Origin: Clostridia bacterium
GTDB lineage: Bacteria; Bacillota_A; Clostridia; Oscillospirales; CAG-272
Assembly: GCA_017408625.1 (NCBI GenBank)
Contig: JAFQUG010000035.1
Coordinates: 1-9,242, forward strand
Length of the DNA stretch: 9,242 bases
Direction: 5' to 3'
Shown: positions 1-5,847 of the stretch, piece after piece
Layout of the letters: every line of letters starts with the position of its first letter
How positions within the stretch are numbered: position 1 is the stretch's first letter
Translations under genes and position numbers: made by a program
Notes under the pieces: generated by a model
Told to the model about the DNA's origin: nothing
The model's input: the letters and a program-made list of their open reading frames with translations, nothing else
The model's database searches: none

Positions 1-45
1 AAATTCTTTCCTCATAGTTTCCAGTCCTTTTTCTTCCCACGGCAT
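1..45 (-). CDS. IS481-family-like transposase, N-terminal fragment
   Basis: Only the first 15 codons are visible, reading MPWEEKGLETMRKEF from an ATG at 43-45. The MPW(E/K)E...MR.EF opening is the one I associate with IS481-family DDE transposases, where it leads into a helix-turn-helix (often followed by a SALCREFGIS-like stretch) and then an rve integrase core. GGAGGG (53-58 on the plus strand as ccctcc) sits 7 bases upstream and supports this start. An in-frame ATG at 58-60 overlaps that ribosome binding site and is less likely. The gene runs off the left edge, so intactness cannot be judged. Family assignment rests on a short N-terminus. Confidence 0.6.
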   Translation of the reverse strand, partial: MPWEEKGLETMRKEF

Positions 46-76
46 CTTTTCGCCCTCCATAGACCTTGATGCCTCT

Positions 77-106
77 ATTTTACCATAAAACTGTAAACTA
101 TGTCCC
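77..106 (-). promoter_or_regulatory. Possible promoter of the IS transposase
   Basis: On the minus strand a TAAAAT -10 (77-82) preceded by TGG makes an extended -10. A weak GGGACA -35 (101-106) lies 18 bases upstream and overlaps the first TGTAAACTATG repeat. The predicted start near 70 leaves a leader of about 25 bases before the transposase ATG. The -35 matches consensus at only four positions. Confidence 0.35.
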
Positions 107-143
107 TTCACATTCTGTAAACTATGATACTACACTATACATA

Positions 144-219
144 TCATCCTCCCGCACGCAATGAGAAAGGAATGTGTTCGGATATCACGATCATAAACCT
201 TTTTCGTGCGGGAGGATGA
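144..219. repeat. 76-base element bounded by perfect 15-base inverted repeats
   Basis: TCATCCTCCCGCACG (144-158) is exactly inverted as CGTGCGGGAGGATGA (205-219), with 46 bases between. A second short pairing inside (AAAGG 166-170 with CCTTT 198-202) could extend the fold. It lies between the IS481-like end and the terminator of sigma gene 1. No open reading frame of note and no T-tract suit it as a terminator. It could be a small MITE, a structured RNA or a target hairpin next to which the IS inserted; I cannot choose. Confidence 0.55.
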
Positions 220-249
220 ATTTGCTTGCAAATATTCCTCCCCTACATA

Positions 250-289
250 AATATTTAACTCCGCCGAGAGGATTTACTCCCCTCGGCGG
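250..289 (-). terminator. Terminator-like hairpin after sigma gene 1
   Basis: The minus strand gives CCGCCGAGGGGA, a 5-base loop GTAAA, and TCCTCTCGGCGG (261-289), a 12-pair stem with one G-T pair. It begins 7 bases after the stop codon of sigma gene 1. The following bases (AGTTAAATATTTATG) are AT-rich but lack a clean U run, so termination may be imperfect. Its loop and stem differ from the terminator family found after the other three sigma genes. Confidence 0.65.
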
Positions 290-296
290 TCTCTCT

Positions 297-3200
297 TTAT
301 GGATTATACTTCTTAATCATCGCCCAGCCGCGATCCACGTACCCCTTGAATCTGTCCTCGTTACGCACAAGGTCAAACCAAGCCCAGCCGTTGGGCGTGG
401 TGATGGCGTAGGTCAGATTGTGCTCGTTGAAGGCCATCCAGTAGTCGTTGTCCGCAATCGGCTCACGCGTGCCGTCGGGCAGCTCGATCATGCCGCGCGC
501 AAACACGTACTTTGCGCCACCCGTAACGTGCGGGTTACCCGTATCCAGCAGGTCGCCACCCTTGTGCACGCGAGATTTTTCGCAGTACTCAAAGGCCACG
601 TCCAGCATACGGTATCCTTCCTCGTTCATGCCCGCGCCAAAGCAAGCCGCCGCGCGGATGGTGGCCATCCAGCCGTATCTGCCTAACCATGCCTCGGGCA
701 CTTCCCCGTCGCCCAGCTGCTCCAGCATGCGCATGTAAAAGCCCATCAGCGCCACCGATCTGGGCGAGTCATACACGTTGTGCGAGGGTCTGGACAGCAT
801 ATGCATGATCAGGTGGAAGTTGTTGATGCCATACTTGGCGTGTCCCTCCTGCCATTTGCCCTGATCCCACAGACGGTCCTCAATCACCTCACCCTGAATC
901 GCACCGTACTGCGTAATGGGCGAAGGGATCTCGCGGATGCCCGTGCGGTCGGCAAAGATGACAATGTCGCCGTCCTCGTCTGCCACGTAGGTGTAAAGCG
1001 CAGAGCCCACAAAGCCGTCGGTCAGATCCAGCGCGTCGTATCTGCGCATAAGGCCGTCCGCCATGGGCATGTAGCCCTCTCCAATACCCTCGTAGGCGGT
1101 CAGCTCGTACACAGCCGTCCTTGCACCGCCGCAATATTCGTTCTCGGTGCGCACAATGCCGATGCCGGGCGCGAAATAATACACCTTGTTGCCGCCGCGA
1201 TACGACCAGCCGTCGGTCATGCCGCCAATCTCCAGGCGCAGTCTCAAGCAATTATGGAACGTGCCTGCCTTGGTCGTAATGCTGCCGCCCTCCTCGCAGG
1301 TGATCTGCGTTCTGACCTCGTGCGAGAATCTGGTGTACTCCACCACGGGCGAAGCACCCACGCGCCATTCGTCCGACCACAAACAGTTTGTCGCATCCTC
1401 TAAGATGCCGTACAGGTCGTTGTAGAGGATCGGATCCTCGGCAGGGCCCATGCCGCCCATGCATTTCCACTCAAACGACCAACGGTAATTGTGCGTCAGC
1501 TGCACGCAGTCCTTCTTGCGTTGCACCACGTTGCGCGAGAAGAAATTCCAATGCCCTGTAGCCGAACATTTGGGATTATATACGGGGTCGGTTGTCAAAA
1601 TCCTGCGCGCCACAGAGGCGGCCGCCTTGGTGTGCGCCTTTTGCATGGGCGTGACTGCTAACTGCTCCGCGCGCTCAATCGCGGGAGTGATATCGCACAA
1701 AACGCTTTCGCCCTTGTCGTTGTCGTAATAGTAATCGCAGCGGATCTGCCCGATCATGTCAAGCCAATCGTTTTCGTTGTATCTCACGCGCAGCTTCTGC
1801 TCCCAAAAGGACAGCATGACCTTTTCCTCATTTGCAAAATCCACGGTAAACACCAGCTCCGAGGCAATGGATTCGGGATCGTATTCGTAAGCATACGCCC
1901 AGGTATTGCCCTTGACAAACGGCAAAAGTCCTTGACCTCCCTTGATCTCGTAAGACTTCAGCGAATACGCATCGGTCACACCGTCGCGCGTTGCCTCGTG
2001 TCTGACAATCCCAATACCGTCCTTGTAATAGCTCTTGTAAATATGCTTGCCGTTATCGTTCCAAAGCGTTGTCACCCAAAGCTGACAGCCCTCAAAGCAT
2101 CCTGCGGGCGTTTCTACGGTCTCGTTGTCAGATGCGAACGCCAGCGTGCGGCCGTCCGATGCGACGTGCACCTTTCCGAGTGCAATATCCGCAAAGAAGC
2201 GGTTGTCGCAGCCTGTACTATTGCGGAAAATATCCCCTGCATCGTCGTTGATCGAGTTCAGATATCCTTCTCCAAAGCCGTTATCCCCCCAAAAGCAAAG
2301 CTCACCGTCAATAAAGCGGTATTCCTCTGCAGTGCCGCCAATGCGATAGCGGTTCTCGGTCTGCCCCTTGTAGTCGTGCGCAAGCACGTCTTCCATTTTT
2401 CTTGCGTAAGGCACAAGGATGCGATATCTGTCGTCCTCCTGCAAAATCTGCTCCACCTTGTCGTAAGCGGCCTTTCCCTCGTCACCTCTGCCCTCGCGGT
2501 ACAGATAATAGCCAAGCCAGAACCACTCGCGGCCAAGGGCTTTGACAAAGCCTGCCTTCTCGAGCAGCGGAATCTGCTTGTCGCGGATAAACTCGATCTT
2601 GGCACCGCCGTATACCTGCGAATCCTGGCGCGTAACGATAAAGGTCATAACCTCCTCGTTCTTGCCTTCCATGGCAGCCGTGGCGATGCGCTCAAATAAC
2701 GCATCGTTTTTCTTTCCGGGCAGCCACCACCAGCCGCGCATGAGCACGTCGGCAAGCGCGTGCTGCTTTTCTCGGCACTCGGGCAGCTCCTCAACCTCCG
2801 AGAGCACTTCCTTATACACCTTTTCAAAGCCGCTCTTGTCGTTTTTGATCTGCCAGAGCTTGAGCTCCTCCACCTTTTTCATGACGCGCTGTACAAGCGT
2901 GTCGCTATACTTTTCATTCATTGCGCAAAGCTCCTTTCTGAGTCGTTTTCTGCCGTCGTGGAGCTGCCATTTGACAGTTCCCTCGGGCATACGCATACGA
3001 TCGGCAATCTCGGCAATCGAAAGGTCCTCGAAGTAGTGCAGATAAATGATCTGTCTGATCTTCTCGGGCAGCCTTTCCATGCCCTTGCCAATCTCGTCCT
3101 TTTGCTCGGTGCGCACGTACGTCTCGGCGGGATTTTGCTCGGGGTCGTCGGTAAACGCCAGATTGTCCACCGCGTCCAGGGGCATAAAGCCGCGATAGCG

Positions 3201-3467
3201 CGTGATCATGTTGATGGCGCAATTCTTGGCAATGCGGCACACCCAAGGCGCGAATTTTGCCGGCTCTTGCAACAGATTCAGCTTCATCCACGCAGTCACG
3301 AACGCATCCTGCGCAGCGTCCTCGGCCATAAAGTGATTCTTTGTCACCGATGCCGCAGCGGCAATCACCGTCTTTTGATAACGCGTCACCAGCACCTCGT
3401 AAGCCCTCTGCTCGCCCGCAAGCGTCAGCATGACCAAGGTTTGGTCGGTTTCATTCTGATAGTACAT
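297..3467 (-). CDS. ECF-type RNA polymerase sigma factor with a giant C-terminal extension (TPR-like helices plus twin beta-rich calycin-like units)
   Basis: A 1056-residue protein, over five times the usual ECF length. Sigma region 2 spans about 10-95: AEDAAQDAFVTAW (48-60) is region 2.2, and KFAPWVCRIAKNCAIN (71-86) is region 2.3/2.4. Sigma region 4 spans about 125-180, with a helix-turn-helix around IAEIADRMRMPEGTVKWQL. Residues 185-365 are helical and partly TPR-like. Two beta-rich units follow, with AGCFEGC (455-461) and GIGIVRHE (484-491) in the first, AGTFHNC (734-740) and GIGIVRTE (768-775) in the second. The spacing resembles secreted calycin/DUF3108-type barrels, but there is no signal peptide or membrane segment. 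Residues 920-1056 are helical again. The ATG has AAAGGAG 6 bases upstream. I infer a cytosolic ECF factor whose extension senses a ligand or state; target genes are unknown. Confidence 0.85.
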   Translation of the reverse strand: MYYQNETDQTLVMLTLAGEQRAYEVLVTRYQKTVIAAAASVTKNHFMAEDAAQDAFVTAWMKLNLLQEPAKFAPWVCRIAKNCAINMITRYRGFMPLDAVDNLAFTDDPEQNPAETYVRTEQKDEIGKGMERLPEKIRQIIYLHYFEDLSIAEIADRMRMPEGTVKWQLHDGRKRLRKELCAMNEKYSDTLVQRVMKKVEELKLWQIKNDKSGFEKVYKEVLSEVEELPECREKQHALADVLMRGWWWLPGKKNDALFERIATAAMEGKNEEVMTFIVTRQDSQVYGGAKIEFIRDKQIPLLEKAGFVKALGREWFWLGYYLYREGRGDEGKAAYDKVEQILQEDDRYRILVPYARKMEDVLAHDYKGQTENRYRIGGTAEEYRFIDGELCFWGDNGFGEGYLNSINDDAGDIFRNSTGCDNRFFADIALGKVHVASDGRTLAFASDNETVETPAGCFEGCQLWVTTLWNDNGKHIYKSYYKDGIGIVRHEATRDGVTDAYSLKSYEIKGGQGLLPFVKGNTWAYAYEYDPESIASELVFTVDFANEEKVMLSFWEQKLRVRYNENDWLDMIGQIRCDYYYDNDKGESVLCDITPAIERAEQLAVTPMQKAHTKAAASVARRILTTDPVYNPKCSATGHWNFFSRNVVQRKKDCVQLTHNYRWSFEWKCMGGMGPAEDPILYNDLYGILEDATNCLWSDEWRVGASPVVEYTRFSHEVRTQITCEEGGSITTKAGTFHNCLRLRLEIGGMTDGWSYRGGNKVYYFAPGIGIVRTENEYCGGARTAVYELTAYEGIGEGYMPMADGLMRRYDALDLTDGFVGSALYTYVADEDGDIVIFADRTGIREIPSPITQYGAIQGEVIEDRLWDQGKWQEGHAKYGINNFHLIMHMLSRPSHNVYDSPRSVALMGFYMRMLEQLGDGEVPEAWLGRYGWMATIRAAACFGAGMNEEGYRMLDVAFEYCEKSRVHKGGDLLDTGNPHVTGGAKYVFARGMIELPDGTREPIADNDYWMAFNEHNLTYAITTPNGWAWFDLVRNEDRFKGYVDRGWAMIKKYNP

Positions 3468-3473
3468 ACGCTT

Positions 3474-3480
3474 CTCCTTT
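3474..3480 (-). promoter_or_regulatory. Ribosome binding site of sigma gene 1
   Basis: AAAGGAG lies 6 bases upstream of the ATG at 3465-3467. It decides the start against a longer in-frame reading from a TTG at 3522-3524, which has no binding site and lies only about 26 bases after the predicted transcription start. Confidence 0.8.
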
Positions 3481-3532
3481 CGCAGTATTGAGATCTCTCT
3501 TAAGCGCTTGTCTTTAAGACACAAAAAGTATA

Positions 3533-3550
3533 GAAAAGGTTGGTGGTTTT
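3533..3550 (-). promoter_or_regulatory. Conserved initially transcribed element of sigma gene 1
   Basis: The minus strand reads AAAACCACCAACCTTTTC, starting about 7 bases after the -10 box, so it would form roughly positions +1 to +18 of the message. Gene 2 carries the same block at the same place, with two extra T residues. Conservation beyond the core promoter suggests a function (leader RNA, operator or overlapping ECF promoter) or very recent duplication. Confidence 0.5.
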
Positions 3551-3556
3551 GAAAAA

Positions 3557-3585
3557 ATTATAACACATTTTTTTGAAATTGTCTA
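3557..3585 (-). promoter_or_regulatory. Sigma-A promoter of sigma gene 1
   Basis: On the minus strand, TAGACA (3580-3585), a 17-base spacer and a perfect TATAAT (3557-3562). The spacer is A-rich and ends in TGTGT. The expected start is near 3550, giving a leader of about 83 bases. The stretch from the -35 through the -10 closely matches the promoter of sigma gene 2. Confidence 0.8.
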
Positions 3586-3624
3586 TAAAGTTATTTGCAA
3601 TAGTGGGTGCGTATACCTTCCTTC

Positions 3625-3674
3625 CCTACAAAATATATAAAACCGCCAAGAGCAACCAAACGGCTGCTCTCGGC
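3625..3674 (-). terminator. Intrinsic terminator of sigma gene 2
   Basis: The minus strand reads GCCGAGAGCAGCC, loop GTTT, GGTTGCTCTTGGC (3645-3674), a 13-pair stem with two G-T pairs, followed by GGTTTTATATATTTTG. It begins 15 bases after the stop codon of gene 2 and insulates gene 1. Loop and right arm match the terminators after genes 3 and 4. Confidence 0.85.
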
Positions 3675-3689
3675 ATGTGTGTATTCACA

Positions 3690-5354
3690 TTAACTCGGAA
3701 TGATCATGGTGGTCAACGCTTTTCTCTGCTCCTCGGTAGGCTGCTTCAGTTTACCGTTCCCCAGCAGCGTCACGATGCAATGCAGCAAGAACCAGCCGTC
3801 CGAATGGAATACGTACTGCAGCTCGTACTCTCTGATCTTTCTCAGATGCGCGGGCACGCATTCCAATGCAGCCCTTGCATAAGGTGCTTTGAGCGCTTCA
3901 AATTGCTCCTTATACTTGATCTTAATGCGCTCACCGATGGCAAGCAGCTCGCGCTGTACGTCCTTATCGGTCAGCACAACAAGCTTCCAAGCGGTCTTGA
4001 AGCAGCCGTCGTAGTCGCCCCAGGTCTTGATGTACCCGCGCTCGGAAAGCCATGCGTAGTCATCCTTGGAAAGCAGATTTTCCTTTTCGTGCTCGTAGAG
4101 CGAAAGCACGCGCTTGGCGTCGTCCGCATACACGAAATATCCTTTATAATCGCCTCTGTTCGACCATTCGCTGTCAATTTGCCACAAAACGTGGCCGTCG
4201 TATTCATTCCACATAGGTCCGCACCAATTCTTCATATACACGTTGTCCTCGGGCAGCACCACCTCGTCGTCCACAACCGATGCATGAAAGATATTTTGCC
4301 CACCGTCGGGGCGAATGGTCGCGACCTCTTCAAAAGTAATTTTCTTGTCCATCAAGGATTCACCCGACCACGCGGCAATATACGGAATCAGCGACCACAA
4401 AAGGAAGTTTTTGTCTCTCGTGTACTGACCACCGGTCTCATCCGGCTGCGTGTGGTTGCAGAAAATGCGCTCGTCGTCCAGAATTCCACAGCACATCAGC
4501 TCGTCAAACAGGTCGTTTGCAAACAGCTCAGCCGCCTTTTTGTACATGTCGTTCTGCATGGTCAGCAGCTCTGCCGTCGGTTCATTGATGATGAAATTGA
4601 TCAGATACTTGTCCTTTTGCTTGACCAAAAAGCCGTATTCCTCTAAAACGTCCACCTCTGTTTCCACGTAAACGGGTGATACACCCAAATCATCTGCGAT
4701 CTCATTGACCGTCTTGGCGACATTTCTGACACAGTAACATATATTCTGCGGCAGGCTTGATCGAAAAAATTCGTCGGGATTTCTGCTGCCAACCGAGCCG
4801 TTGATCCCATATGCATGGAATTTGATCGGATTGAATTTCAAATCACTTGTTTTTCTCATGGTATCCATACCCCTTTTCAGTTCTTTTTTGGCTTCAAACA
4901 AGTGCCACTTGACCGTGCCGACAGGAATTCCCAGCTCACTTGCAATATCGGCCTGCTTGCGGTTTTCAAAGTAATACATAATCACAATGCGCCGCTGCAG
5001 ACGCGACAGATACGCGATCTCTTGCTGCAAGCGCTTGATCGCCTCACCGTTGCCTTCTGCGTCGTACTCCGCGTCGGGATCGGCCAGAATTTCGGCAAAT
5101 TCATCGATCGGAACACCGATCACGCTCGCCGCGCTGTCGCGATAATAATTGCACAGCGCATTGTGAGCAATCGTCCAGATAAATTTGCCCGCGTCGCCGA
5201 TGTCGTCCTTGGCAAGCAGCGCACGAAAGGCCCTGAGCACGATCTCCTGCGAAAGATCCTCCGCGTCCTGCGTGCTCTTGCAACGCTTGAGCGCAAAGCC
5301 GAAGATGGGCTTTAAGTATTCTGTGATGATATTTTCGGCATCTTGTCGTCTCAC
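3690..5354 (-). CDS. ECF-type sigma factor with winged-helix and DGG-motif C-terminal extension
   Basis: 554 residues. Sigma region 2 spans about 5-75, with STQDAEDLSQEIVLRAF (27-43) as region 2.2 and KFIWTIAHNALCNYYRDS (57-74) as region 2.3/2.4. Sigma region 4 spans about 110-162, with a helix-turn-helix around ADIASELGIPVGTVKW. The sigma module ends in LKRGMDTM, then a linker with NPIKF (175-179). Residues 195-257 look like a winged helix: LPQNI, TVNEIADDLGVSPVYV, a recognition-like helix, then KYLINFII. A signature IRPDGG lies at 347-352, with a helical tail to the end. Genes 3 and 4 have the same order. No membrane segment and no neighbouring anti-sigma gene, so I infer control by the extension. 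The start is a GTG with GAGGAG 7 bases upstream. Confidence 0.85.
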   Translation of the reverse strand: MRRQDAENIITEYLKPIFGFALKRCKSTQDAEDLSQEIVLRAFRALLAKDDIGDAGKFIWTIAHNALCNYYRDSAASVIGVPIDEFAEILADPDAEYDAEGNGEAIKRLQQEIAYLSRLQRRIVIMYYFENRKQADIASELGIPVGTVKWHLFEAKKELKRGMDTMRKTSDLKFNPIKFHAYGINGSVGSRNPDEFFRSSLPQNICYCVRNVAKTVNEIADDLGVSPVYVETEVDVLEEYGFLVKQKDKYLINFIINEPTAELLTMQNDMYKKAAELFANDLFDELMCCGILDDERIFCNHTQPDETGGQYTRDKNFLLWSLIPYIAAWSGESLMDKKITFEEVATIRPDGGQNIFHASVVDDEVVLPEDNVYMKNWCGPMWNEYDGHVLWQIDSEWSNRGDYKGYFVYADDAKRVLSLYEHEKENLLSKDDYAWLSERGYIKTWGDYDGCFKTAWKLVVLTDKDVQRELLAIGERIKIKYKEQFEALKAPYARAALECVPAHLRKIREYELQYVFHSDGWFLLHCIVTLLGNGKLKQPTEEQRKALTTMIIPS

Positions 5355-5361
5355 TTGTTTT

Positions 5362-5367
5362 CTCCTC
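5362..5367 (-). promoter_or_regulatory. Ribosome binding site of sigma gene 2
   Basis: GAGGAG lies 7 bases upstream of the GTG at 5352-5354. No ATG with comparable support exists nearby, so this site fixes the unusual GTG start. Confidence 0.75.
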
Positions 5368-5400
5368 GTTGAAAGCTTTCACCCATACAGACACGGATTT

Positions 5401-5420
5401 GAAAAAAGGTTGGTGGTTTT
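5401..5420 (-). promoter_or_regulatory. Conserved initially transcribed element of sigma gene 2
   Basis: The minus strand reads AAAACCACCAACCTTTTTTC at about +1 to +20, the same block as upstream of gene 1. Gene 3 has only a reduced form (GTCCCAACC at 7539-7547), so the motif is shared but diverging. Confidence 0.5.
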
Positions 5421-5426
5421 GGGGAA

Positions 5427-5455
5427 ATTATAGCATGTTTTTTTGAATTTGTCTA
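5427..5455 (-). promoter_or_regulatory. Sigma-A promoter of sigma gene 2
   Basis: On the minus strand, TAGACA (5450-5455), a 17-base spacer ending in TGC (an extended -10), and TATAAT (5427-5432). The expected start is near 5420, with a leader of about 66 bases. It is near-identical to the promoter of gene 1 from the TATAGACA through the -10. Confidence 0.85.
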
Positions 5456-5494
5456 TAGATATGAAAATCGAACCTGACTATCAAATAATTTTAT

Positions 5495-5608
5495 GCGGGA
5501 CGTCGAGGGCGCCGTCCCCTGCAAACACACGATGAAACCAAATGTACAACCCTCAACAGACACGCAAACGATTTAAAATTGCAGGGGATGGCGCCCACGA
5601 CATCCCGC
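5495..5608. repeat. Pair of inverted REP-like units
   Basis: The left arm (5495-5525) begins GCGGGACGTCGAGGGCGCC, and the right arm (5579-5608) reads as its near-complement (TTGCAGGGGATGGCGCC and on). They face each other across 53 bases. Each arm can also fold alone (GGGACG with CGTCCC; GGGATG with CATCCC). The facing arrangement resembles a REP doublet or a short MITE. No gene is inside. Confidence 0.65.
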
Positions 5609-5622
5609 ACCATACGAATTTA

Positions 5623-5700
5623 CTCTTGTAGGGACCGGCGTCCCCGACGGTCCATTCCAAATACAAAAATACCGAGAGCAACCAAACGGTCACTCTCGGC
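5623..5700. repeat. 78-base repeat, left copy
   Basis: This stretch is repeated at 7737-7814 in the same orientation with only two mismatches (5654 and 5658). It joins a REP-like unit (TGTAGGGACCGGCGTCCCC, from 5627) to the terminator of the upstream sigma gene. Near-identity across non-coding DNA about 2.1 kb apart points to recent duplication or gene conversion. Confidence 0.85.
5659..5699 (-). terminator. Intrinsic terminator of sigma gene 3
   Basis: The minus strand reads CCGAGAGTGACC, loop GTTT, GGTTGCTCTCGG (5672-5699), a 12-pair stem with two G-T pairs, then TATTTTTGTATTT. It lies about 148 bases after the stop codon of gene 3, with palindromic DNA in between, so those elements may have inserted between the gene and its terminator. 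Confidence 0.8.
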
Positions 5701-5737
5701 GATTCCCCTGCCGCCTATGGCGGTGCAAATTGTAATG

Positions 5738-5798
5738 GAAACTTCACCGCGGAGCTCTGCTCCAAAAATGGGCTCGGCCCCATTTTTGGTGAAGTTTC
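5738..5798. repeat. Cloverleaf-like nested inverted repeat
   Basis: Perfect 11-base outer arms GAAACTTCACC (5738-5748) and GGTGAAGTTTC (5788-5798) enclose two hairpins: GGAGC-TCT-GCTCC (5751-5763) and CCAAAAATGGG with CCCATTTTTGG (5762-5772, 5779-5789). The strand can fold as a three-way junction. It is transcribed in the trailer of gene 3 and may be a non-autonomous mobile element or RNA-processing site. The function is unknown. Confidence 0.7.
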
Positions 5799-5827
5799 AG
5801 CGTGAATGGTTAAGCAAACGGAAATAT

Positions 5828-5845
5828 AACGTGAAATTTCACGTT
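5828..5845. repeat. Perfect 18-base palindrome
   Basis: AACGTGAAATTTCACGTT is self-complementary and lies 2 bases beyond the stop codon of sigma gene 3. Its GTGAAATTTC core resembles the GGTGAAGTTTC arm of the neighbouring cloverleaf-like repeat. It could be a transcript-end hairpin, a protein-binding palindrome or a remnant of the same repeat family. Confidence 0.65.
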
Positions 5846-5847
5846 AC

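Larger units (their letters stand above)
1..126 (-). mobile_element. End of an IS481-family-like insertion sequence (partial)
   Basis: The window's left edge holds the upstream end of an insertion sequence whose transposase reads leftwards out of view. Two direct copies of TGTAAACTATG (92-102 and 116-126), start to start 24 bases apart, lie just upstream of the transposase start. From memory, repeated TGTNAANTATG boxes of this kind are typical of the ends of IS481-type elements. The exact outer tip cannot be fixed because the other end and any target duplication are outside the window; it probably lies between 126 and about 143. Confidence 0.6.
5355..5847. other. Gene-free gap between sigma genes 2 and 3
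   Basis: This 493-base gap holds, from left to right, the leader and promoter of gene 2, a pair of inverted REP-like units, the left copy of a 78-base repeat carrying the terminator of gene 3, a small CCGCC-TAT-GGCGG hairpin (5711-5723), a cloverleaf-like inverted repeat and a perfect 18-base palindrome. Open reading frames crossing it run through these palindromes and have no credible ribosome binding site or product. Confidence 0.8.

Noticed and set aside
144..219. The 15-base inverted repeat as an intrinsic terminator
   Set aside because: The 46-base loop is too long and no U-tract follows on either strand; a closer hairpin already follows the gene 1 stop codon.
1932..3491. Plus-strand open readings opposite the N-terminal half of sigma gene 1 (1932-2699, 2760-3491)
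   Set aside because: Both are antisense shadows of a GC-rich coding sequence, without ribosome binding sites or recognisable protein features.
3468..3524. Longer start of sigma gene 1 at a TTG (3522-3524)
   Set aside because: There is no Shine-Dalgarno sequence, it lies in the conserved leader near the transcription start, and the downstream ATG has AAAGGAG at ideal spacing.
3573..4646. Long plus-strand open reading frame (357 codons) opposite sigma gene 2
   Set aside because: It is antisense to a gene with clear sigma domains, starts in the gene 1 promoter region and crosses the gene 2 terminator. It has no recognisable domain and is a codon-bias shadow.
5495..5700. Repeats in the gene 2-3 gap as a CRISPR array
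   Set aside because: The units are few, differ in orientation, are palindromic throughout and lack regular spacers or cas genes.
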